A DNA stretch of 7,269 nt from CAYWFU01 sp964457585 (GTDB lineage: Bacteria; JACRDZ01), in the NCBI GenBank assembly GCA_964457585.1, contig CAYWFU010000108.1, positions 1 through 7,269 of the forward strand, read 5' to 3'. A program made the translations under genes and the position numbers. Of this stretch, positions 1 to 5,717 are shown one piece after another. The notes under the pieces are model-generated. The model searched no databases, was not told the DNA's origin, and saw only the letters and a program-made list of their open reading frames with translations. Positions within the stretch are counted from its first letter, which is position 1. Every line of letters starts with the position of its first letter.

Positions 1-39
1 ACAAACATAAAATTTGCCAAACTCAAGTTAATATATTTT

Positions 40-68
40 ATATTAAATCAACTTTATTATAAAGTCAA
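40..68 (-). promoter_or_regulatory. Predicted sigma-70 promoter, leftward
   Basis: On the minus strand, TTGACT (63-68) is followed after exactly 17 nt by TAATAT (40-45). It lies downstream of the promoter at 118-146 and points the same way, out of the window, so it probably serves a gene beyond position 1. An ATG at 8-6 on the minus strand could begin that gene, but it lacks a convincing Shine-Dalgarno site and only two further codon positions are visible. In AT-rich DNA a near-consensus pair can arise by chance. Confidence 0.45.
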
Positions 69-117
69 GCACTTGATTTCAAATCATAATGATATTAACT
101 ATTTTCAAGAAGTGGTG

Positions 118-146
118 ATTATATTATACTAAAATACCAATGTCAA
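118..146 (-). promoter_or_regulatory. Consensus sigma-70 promoter, leftward
   Basis: On the minus strand a perfect TTGACA (141-146) is followed by a 17-nt spacer and a perfect TATAAT (118-123). Predicted transcription starts near 111 and leaves the window to the left. It sits downstream of the Na/Pi symporter gene, whose stop is at 224, so the next minus-strand gene probably has its own transcription unit rather than relying on read-through. Short palindromes between 65 and 93 (for example TCAAG-CA-CTTGA at 65-76) lie just downstream and could be operator-like, which is speculative. Confidence 0.6.
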
Positions 147-223
147 GAAAAAAAATTAAAAAAAATGAAAATACTATGTAAGGCATAACAATAGCGGATC
201 TTCATTGAAGTAAACAACCTTTT

Positions 224-1927
224 TTACATTAAATTATATGCCATATTAACTATTATATGATTAATACGCACCATATTCCCCAGATAATCCAGATGCACTG
301 AGCTTGTTTCAATTGTTTCATGCAAACCTTCCTGTAGACGCTTGAAATGTTTAATTCTAAAGCTGTTATCCATCTGAATTATTTCATTTTTACGCTGAAT
401 AATTTCTTTGGTGAGCTTTTGATTACCTGTAGCCATCGCATCAAGAACCATTTCAAAAGAGTTTAAGACATAATTATGCATTGCTTTTAACTCCTTTTTC
501 CCTTCTTCTGAAAACTGAAAACCGCTTTTTATTTTTTTTCTTGCTATATGCATTAGATTGTTTACCACTATATCTCCAATATTTTCCAGTTCATTAACTA
601 TAGATACCAGAACTATTTCCTGATGCGTCTGTTCCTGCGTTAGTGTTTCAGATGAAATACGTGTTAAATAGCTTATAATATAACCCTGCAGATTATCAAT
701 AATATCATCTTTTTTGATAATCTGATCCATTAAATCTTCATTATCTGTTTCAAAAACCGTATGTTCATCCTGAAGCATCTGCAATGTGTATTCGGACATT
801 CTCATGGATTCGCGGAAAGCCTGTCCAATTGCCACATCCGGAGTTTCAAGTACGCTGTCATTTAAAAAATGAGGCTGTTCTTCTTTGTATGATTCATTTT
901 CTGCTGGAATAATATAGTTTAGTATCTTTTTTAACGGATTGATAAAAGGTAAGATAATTAAGCTTAGCAATACATTAAAAAGCGTATGGAAATTCGCAAT
1001 ACTATGCGCTATATTTGATGAAATATATAATATTAAGGATTCCATTTCTGGAATGATTGGCATAAACATTAATGCTCCAATTATTTTTATAAGTAGATTT
1101 GCTACGGCTACCCTTCGGCTTTCAGCTTTATATTGTTGTATTCCATACATAAAAACTACAAGTGATGACCCAATATTAGCGCCAATTACTATCGGTAAGC
1201 TTGCGCGAAAAAGATATTGCGATGGATTATTAAAAGACAATGCTAAAAAAACACCGATTATTGCGGAACTCGAATGCAGAAGAGTTGTCAGTACTGCGGC
1301 AAATACAGCCCCATATAATGGTTTATGTATTAAAAGTTGAAGCATTTCTTCATATTTATCGAAATGTATCAATTGCCCTGCATTCTGTGAAATGACTTTC
1401 ATGCCGAAAAAAGCAAGCCCAAGTCCAAATATTATACGTCCGATACTTATAAACCTTTTCTGTTTGGAAATAAATAAAATAAAAAAACCTATAGTTAAAA
1501 TAAAAGCTGAATATTTTAAAATATTAAAAGAGAAAATCTGGACAAAAAGAGTATTTCCTATTCCAGCACCTAATATTAACCCTATTGACTGTTCGAGGTT
1601 AATAATTGATGCGTTGGCAAATCCTATAAGCATAAATACCGCGGCAGCTCCGCTCTGAAGCATAAATGTTATCAATACTCCGATAAAAATTGATAACCAC
1701 TTATTTTTTGTGACAAAAACAATTATCTTTCGCAGTTTATTACCGGCAAGATTTTTCAATCCATCATCTATTGTTTTTATACCAAACAAAAATAACGCTG
1801 TACCGCCTACTATCTCTATGAAAAAAAGGAGATTATTCTCTACTGTTATTTCAAGACTTGCTGCACCTATAATTACCGGACAAATAAGTATTAATATAGT
1901 GATAGCTATTTTGCGAAATCTGTTCAT
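224..1927 (-). CDS. Na/Pi cotransporter family protein with PhoU-like domain
   Basis: Inner-membrane symporter of the SLC34/NptA/YjbB (PF02690) type, expected to move phosphate or a related anion with Na+. The 567 residues hold an extra N-terminal hydrophobic segment (about 7-23), then two inverted membrane repeats (about 33-185 and 200-335), then a helical PhoU-like region (about 363-560) that in this family faces the cytoplasm. Family signatures are visible: GTALFLFGI (42-50), GAGIGN (120-125), HSSSA (218-222) and GANIGSS (249-255). The first-repeat signature, usually QSSSATT, reads QSGAAAV (91-97), and the second has His for Gln. Substrate specificity is therefore uncertain and export or another anion is possible. 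The ATG is chosen because AAGGA lies 8 nt upstream. The gene follows the beta-helix lipoprotein gene by 74 bp on the same strand, and no strong terminator separates them. No pho-box was recognised. Confidence 0.9.
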   Translation of the reverse strand: MNRFRKIAITILILICPVIIGAASLEITVENNLLFFIEIVGGTALFLFGIKTIDDGLKNLAGNKLRKIIVFVTKNKWLSIFIGVLITFMLQSGAAAVFMLIGFANASIINLEQSIGLILGAGIGNTLFVQIFSFNILKYSAFILTIGFFILFISKQKRFISIGRIIFGLGLAFFGMKVISQNAGQLIHFDKYEEMLQLLIHKPLYGAVFAAVLTTLLHSSSAIIGVFLALSFNNPSQYLFRASLPIVIGANIGSSLVVFMYGIQQYKAESRRVAVANLLIKIIGALMFMPIIPEMESLILYISSNIAHSIANFHTLFNVLLSLIILPFINPLKKILNYIIPAENESYKEEQPHFLNDSVLETPDVAIGQAFRESMRMSEYTLQMLQDEHTVFETDNEDLMDQIIKKDDIIDNLQGYIISYLTRISSETLTQEQTHQEIVLVSIVNELENIGDIVVNNLMHIARKKIKSGFQFSEEGKKELKAMHNYVLNSFEMVLDAMATGNQKLTKEIIQRKNEIIQMDNSFRIKHFKRLQEGLHETIETSSVHLDYLGNMVRINHIIVNMAYNLM

Positions 1928-2001
1928 TTAGGTTTTCCTTATTATACTCTTATAAAATATTAGCATGATGACTAGCTAGGAGCAAATTTATGAATATCTT
2001 A

Positions 2002-2943
2002 TTATCTGGATTTATGTAAAAAAGGGATATAATTGATTTTTCCAAGACTTGAATCCCACATTATATCAAAATTATTTTTCTCAATTTCTTCGGGGACTAT
2101 CGTTCCCCACCAATTATTAGGAGCACTGAAATCTTTTGTCTGATTTTCACCAAGATAAATATTATTCTGATTATTGAAAATATTATTCCATGAAATAGAT
2201 ATATCAGGTGTATCGGTCAGGAATATTCCTTTCTTATTATTAGTAATATTATTATCTGCGACCTTAACTATTATTTCTTCTTTAAGCCAAATCCCTATTT
2301 CATTGTTTTTAATTGTATTATTGACTATATTACTGATGGCTTTTCTTGTTGATATCCCAATATGGTTATTTTGAATATTACAATTTTCAATATTTACCAT
2401 ACATGGCTTGTCAATATCTTCAGATTTTTTCATTCTTACACCATAATCATTATTAGTAAACACACAATTTTTAATATTAACTACTGAACTATGCACATGT
2501 ATTCCCATATATGCACCAGAAATCTGACAATACTCAAGAATATTATATTCACTTCCTAAAAAATTTAAACTTCCCCATTGACTGGATTTAATTTCATCTT
2601 TTTTAACTGCAGAAGTAAAAATTATTGGATTTTCTTTTGTCCCCTGCGCTTCAATAGAACCATTTATGATTAACTCAGCCTGGGGGGAATATTGCCCGTA
2701 TTTAATTAATTCATCATCGCTTAAATTTATATCCTGATTAATTACATTAAACAATATTTTCGTCCCAGGTTTAATAATAAGCACTGATTCAGATGCAACT
2801 GTCACATCACCTTCAAGATATACAGTTCCTTCCCATGTTTGAGTGCCTTTTATTATAGTTTTATCCTTTAATACCAAATCGGATTTACATCCGTAGATAA
2901 ATAAAAAACATAGAACTATAATTAAGTTTTTATTTTTATTCAT
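2002..2943 (-). CDS. Right-handed parallel beta-helix lipoprotein (NosD-like)
   Basis: A secreted lipoprotein of 313 residues. Residues 1-18 form a lipoprotein signal (basic MNKNKN, hydrophobic core, IYG-C with Cys19 as the lipidation site). From about residue 40 it reads as successive beta-helix rungs: V-LEGDVTV, LIIKPGTKI, LIINGSIEA, then Asn-rich turns such as NIKNCVFTNN, NIENCNIQNN and NNTIKNNEIGI spaced about 22-30 residues apart. These are typical of the NosD/PbH1 repeat family. A C-terminal NNWWGT (276-281) is a common end cap of such extracytoplasmic helices. Polysaccharide lyases and binding proteins share this fold, but I see no catalytic signature, so a structural or glycan-binding role is only inferred. 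The start is supported by AAAGGAG 10 nt upstream. It is divergent from the thioredoxin-like gene across a 234-bp region and probably leads into the Na/Pi gene. Confidence 0.85.
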   Translation of the reverse strand: MNKNKNLIIVLCFLFIYGCKSDLVLKDKTIIKGTQTWEGTVYLEGDVTVASESVLIIKPGTKILFNVINQDINLSDDELIKYGQYSPQAELIINGSIEAQGTKENPIIFTSAVKKDEIKSSQWGSLNFLGSEYNILEYCQISGAYMGIHVHSSVVNIKNCVFTNNDYGVRMKKSEDIDKPCMVNIENCNIQNNHIGISTRKAISNIVNNTIKNNEIGIWLKEEIIVKVADNNITNNKKGIFLTDTPDISISWNNIFNNQNNIYLGENQTKDFSAPNNWWGTIVPEEIEKNNFDIMWDSSLGKINYIPFLHKSR

Positions 2944-2966
2944 AAAATATACACTCCTTTGGTATA

Positions 2967-3031
2967 AGTGTCAGAGAGTCAGCGCAAAGAAATTTTTAGA
3001 TTTTATTCTGACACTTTGACTCTCTGACACT
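2967..3031. repeat. 15-bp perfect inverted repeat in divergent intergenic region
   Basis: The arm AGTGTCAGAGAGTCA (2967-2981) is exactly complementary to TGACTCTCTGACACT (3017-3031) across a 35-nt spacer. TATA flanks the structure on both sides (2963-2966 and 3031-3034, the latter overlapping the last base of the arm), which could be a target duplication. The nonamer TCTGACACT also recurs directly at 3007-3015 and 3023-3031. No T-run follows on either strand, so an intrinsic terminator is unlikely. It could be a short MITE/REP-like element or a leader hairpin of the beta-helix gene. Confidence 0.8.
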
Positions 3032-3093
3032 ATATTAAAACATATTATACAATATCTTTTTTAAAAACTCACCTTATAATTTTTTTTGAGTAT

Positions 3094-3123
3094 TTGACAA
3101 AGATATAATCTTTATTATATAAT
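3094..3123 (+). promoter_or_regulatory. Full-consensus sigma-70 promoter of the thioredoxin-like gene
   Basis: TTGACA (3094-3099), an 18-nt spacer and TATAAT (3118-3123) match both consensus hexamers perfectly. The predicted start is near 3130, giving a leader of about 48 nt before the ATG at 3178, with AAGGAG (3163-3168) 9 nt ahead of it. No operator was recognised. Confidence 0.75.
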
Positions 3124-3129
3124 CACACC

Positions 3130-3153
3130 GGTATTCTTGGCATTTCCACATAA
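3130..3153. repeat. Dispersed 24-nt repeat, copy A
   Basis: This stretch, beginning GGTATTCTTGG, matches 7133-7156 in the same orientation at 21 of 24 positions, with the first 11 bases identical. It forms the start of the transcribed leader of the thioredoxin-like gene. The differences are C/T, T/C and C/G. The match ends on both sides, so the unit is short or decayed. Confidence 0.6.
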
Positions 3154-3177
3154 ACAACTCATAAGGAGCTGAAATAA

Positions 3178-4854
3178 ATGAGGAAATCTATTATTTTATC
3201 TCTTCTTTTTTGTAATCTTTTCTTAAATTACACTTCATCAGAATCAAAAATTGTAAATTATGATAATAAAATTTTAGAAATACCTTATAGTACATGGCTC
3301 GCTCCATTTTCTTATTATAAAACTGCGTTAGTAAAAAAACAAAATGATAATTTTATTCAAATTGATAAAGGTGAATTCCATGGTGTGAAAAATGGATTTG
3401 TTTATGATATTAAAAATAGTAATAATAATTCACTTGGTAAAATAATAATTTCTATTATTTCTGACACAGTCTCTGAAGGATATTTTATTACACCTCCGAC
3501 AAAAATTAAACAGGGCAGTATCGCTGTTTTTGATGAATCTATAGACATGGATGAGAATCCTTTATATGCTGTTTGCCTGGAACCGGAAATAAAAATAATA
3601 ATTACACTTATTGAAAAAGATATATGTTATGCTCAATTACCAGAACTTAATAATATTGCACGCGGTCAGCAATTCGTAATTAAAGATCATATTGGAGAAG
3701 AAGCCGGTACCGCAGAGTTGCTTGAGATAGTACCTAAAGGGACATCAATCTTCAGAATTATTGGAAAACAAAAAATGCTGGCAGCCGGTTATACATTAAA
3801 TTCAATACAGAGAAATATGTCTGCATGGAAAAACTTAGGGATAGAATTATCGACAAATCCGGTGTATTTTCCTTCTGCACTTTATGCTTTTTATAAAGCG
3901 TATGAATTTGATAAAAAAAATCCTGCTATTCTCCAGGGATTTTCAGAACAGGCTAAATTATTAGCCAGAATGTATGAAAAAGGGAAACAAAATTTTAAAG
4001 CTTTACGTGTATATCGTCAATGCGATACAATTACCGGTGAATGTAAAGATGAATTGAAAAATTTATTACCAATAATTAAAAATGAAGCTGATACATATTG
4101 GGAATATAAAAATTTATTGCTTGCTATTAAAACTATGGAAATGTTTGATGCTGATCCTGAAATTCAAAAAAAATTATCTACCTGCTATAATAATGAAGCT
4201 ACGCTTTATTCCTATAATGAAAATCCTGATTATCAAATTTATCTGTATAAACGCGCTTTTGAAATAAATCCGCAAAATTTTCTAGCAGCAAAAAATTTGA
4301 TAAACCTTCATGTTTTTAAAAAGAATTACATCTCTGCGCTTGGTGAATTGCAAATTGTAATTAAAAACACTAATCTAAAAAAAGAAAATAAAGAATGGAT
4401 AGAGAAAAAAATTATTGAGGTTGAACGTCTTGAAAAAGGTTTAATCTATAATTATTCATTAAAAACATTAAATCAACAGAATATAGAAATCGCTTCTCTC
4501 AAGGGAAATGTCGTATTATTTATTCAATGGTCAATGATGAATCAAAATTCAGTGCAGGCACTGGATTTTTTATCTGCTTTTTACAAACAATTTAAAAGTA
4601 AACCATTTAAGTTATTTGCTATAAATATTGATCCTCGTGATAGTAATTACATTGAAGATATGAAAAATTTCATGAGAAAATATGAGGATTATGACTTTAA
4701 TGTTGTATATTCTGAAGAAAATCTGGAAAATTTATTTAAATTAAACGCTCTTCCGGAAAATGTTCTTATAGATAAAGAAGGAAAGATTGTTTATCAGGAT
4801 GCTGGTAATATAACTGATGAACTTGAAAATCTTATAATTCAGCTTTTGAAATAG
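3178..4854 (+). CDS. Secreted TPR-like protein with C-terminal thioredoxin-like domain lacking CxxC
   Basis: A 558-residue protein with an N-terminal signal peptide (about 1-20). Two similar beta modules follow (about 48-118 and 136-207); each has a G-V/I-x-x-G-x-x-F core and a later G-tract, resembling FlgT C-terminal domains, an inference from pattern only. The middle (about 212-415) is helical and TPR-like, for example YLYKRAFEINPQN at 355-367. The end (about 424-558) reads as an AhpC/TlpA-type thioredoxin fold: LKGNVVLF, a beta strand KLFAINIDP, and LPENVLIDKEGKIVY, where Pro526 occupies the cis-Pro position. The active-site segment reads W-S-M-M-N-Q-N-S (451-458), so both redox cysteines are replaced, by Asn455 and Ser458. 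Disulfide chemistry is therefore unlikely and a binding or scaffold role in the envelope is inferred. The ATG is supported by AAGGAG 9 nt upstream and the consensus promoter. It overlaps the opposing LOG-family gene by 23 bp. Confidence 0.85.
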   Translation: MRKSIILSLLFCNLFLNYTSSESKIVNYDNKILEIPYSTWLAPFSYYKTALVKKQNDNFIQIDKGEFHGVKNGFVYDIKNSNNNSLGKIIISIISDTVSEGYFITPPTKIKQGSIAVFDESIDMDENPLYAVCLEPEIKIIITLIEKDICYAQLPELNNIARGQQFVIKDHIGEEAGTAELLEIVPKGTSIFRIIGKQKMLAAGYTLNSIQRNMSAWKNLGIELSTNPVYFPSALYAFYKAYEFDKKNPAILQGFSEQAKLLARMYEKGKQNFKALRVYRQCDTITGECKDELKNLLPIIKNEADTYWEYKNLLLAIKTMEMFDADPEIQKKLSTCYNNEATLYSYNENPDYQIYLYKRAFEINPQNFLAAKNLINLHVFKKNYISALGELQIVIKNTNLKKENKEWIEKKIIEVERLEKGLIYNYSLKTLNQQNIEIASLKGNVVLFIQWSMMNQNSVQALDFLSAFYKQFKSKPFKLFAINIDPRDSNYIEDMKNFMRKYEDYDFNVVYSEENLENLFKLNALPENVLIDKEGKIVYQDAGNITDELENLIIQLLK

Positions 4855-5677
4855 ATTTTTTCGAAAAATATTGTTTGGATAATAAATTTTTTTTAAGAAA
4901 ATCAAAAGCTTCATCAACTTTATCAAAAAAATTAAATAATTTTAAATCTTTTGCATCTATTGTTTTAGTTTTCACCATTTCTTCAAAATTTATTACTTTA
5001 TTCCAATAATCTCTGCCAAAAAGAACAATTGGTAATCTTTTATTCATCTTACCAGTTTGTACAAGAGTTAATACTTCCATCATTTCATCTAATGTACCGA
5101 AGCCACCCGGAAAAATAACCAATGCTTTAGCTAAATATGTAAACCAGAATTTACGGATAAAAAAATAGTGAAATTCAAATGCTAAATCTTTACTCACAAA
5201 ATCATTAATTTCCTGCTCAAATGGCAGACTGATATTTAAGCCCAAAGACTTTCCGCCAGCCAGATATGCACCTTTATTAACCGCTTCCATTATTCCGCTG
5301 CCACCGCCGGTGCATAATATTAAAGGATTATTATTTTTATTTGTATTTATCCAAATAGTTAGCTTTGAAGCTAATTCTTTAGCTTTTTCATAATAGTCAG
5401 CCAAATAGATATCTGATTTAGCTTCATCATAAGCTTTTTTTAATTTATTATCTGGCTTATTGGTTTTTTTGATTTTTCTATCTATTGCATTAAAATTATT
5501 ACTGGCATCTTTCATTGATTTAGCTCGAGCTGAACCAAAAAAAACAATAGTATTTTTTATGTTATGCTTTTGCAGTCTTATTTGCGGTTCAACAAGTTCA
5601 CATAATACTCTAATAATTCTTGCATCCCGACTTTGTAAAAAATCAAGATTTTTATAAGCTTTGGGTGGTTTTTTCAT
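4832..5677 (-). CDS. LOG/TIGR00730 family Rossmann-fold protein
   Basis: A cytoplasmic nucleotide-binding protein of 281 residues. The family includes cytokinin-riboside 5'-monophosphate phosphoribohydrolases (LOG), often misnamed lysine decarboxylases. Visible signatures are FFGSAR (46-51), the glycine loop GGGSGIMEA (124-132), Arg175-Lys176 in the F-I-R-K-F segment, and the diagnostic PGGFGTLDE (190-198) with Glu198 as the expected catalytic acid. The motifs are complete, so an active N-glycosidase on AMP-like nucleotides is likely, though the in vivo substrate in bacteria is usually unknown. An N-terminal helical extension (about 1-40) and a Lys-rich insert (about 60-90) make it longer than the core family of about 190 residues. 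The start is supported by AAAGG 6 nt upstream. It lies 40 bp after the TPR-parvulin gene on the same strand, suggesting co-transcription. Confidence 0.9.
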   Translation of the reverse strand: MKKPPKAYKNLDFLQSRDARIIRVLCELVEPQIRLQKHNIKNTIVFFGSARAKSMKDASNNFNAIDRKIKKTNKPDNKLKKAYDEAKSDIYLADYYEKAKELASKLTIWINTNKNNNPLILCTGGGSGIMEAVNKGAYLAGGKSLGLNISLPFEQEINDFVSKDLAFEFHYFFIRKFWFTYLAKALVIFPGGFGTLDEMMEVLTLVQTGKMNKRLPIVLFGRDYWNKVINFEEMVKTKTIDAKDLKLFNFFDKVDEAFDFLKKNLLSKQYFSKKSISKAEL

Positions 5678-5690
5678 GTATACCTTTCTG

Positions 5691-5712
5691 TTATACCCAG
5701 AAGGGGTTATAA
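5691..5712 (-). repeat. Short imperfect inverted repeat between co-directional genes
   Basis: Read on the minus strand, TTATAACCC pairs with GGGTATAA around a 5-nt loop, giving an 8-bp stem with one bulged A. It fills the 40-bp gap between the TPR-parvulin stop and the LOG-family start. No T-run follows, so it is not a clear terminator; it could adjust mRNA stability or simply be a degenerate palindrome. Confidence 0.4.
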
Positions 5713-5717
5713 ATCGT

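Noticed and set aside
147..223. Terminator for the Na/Pi symporter gene
   Set aside because: The minus-strand transcript has U-rich tracts around 147-170, but the only nearby stem is CTTC-AAT-GAAG, too short for a credible hairpin.
939..1931. Plus-strand ORFs of 73-133 codons opposite the Na/Pi gene
   Set aside because: They are antisense shadows of a well-supported membrane protein and show no family features of their own.
1941..1946. TATAAT on the minus strand as a promoter for the Na/Pi gene
   Set aside because: A start from here would fall about at the ribosome site, leaving almost no leader, and there is no -35 at the proper spacing.
2174..2374. Plus-strand hydrophobic 66-codon ORF opposite the beta-helix gene
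   Set aside because: The Asn/Ile-rich beta-helix codons produce hydrophobic antisense reading frames automatically; no ribosome site is present.
2967..3031. CRISPR-like repeat
   Set aside because: There is only one inverted pair and one nonamer duplication, with no regularly spaced repeat-spacer units and no cas gene.
4855..4869. Bidirectional terminator at the convergent gene ends (A/T-rich palindrome around TTCGAA)
   Set aside because: The stem is only A-T pairs with a TCGA centre, imperfect, and lies inside the LOG-family coding region.
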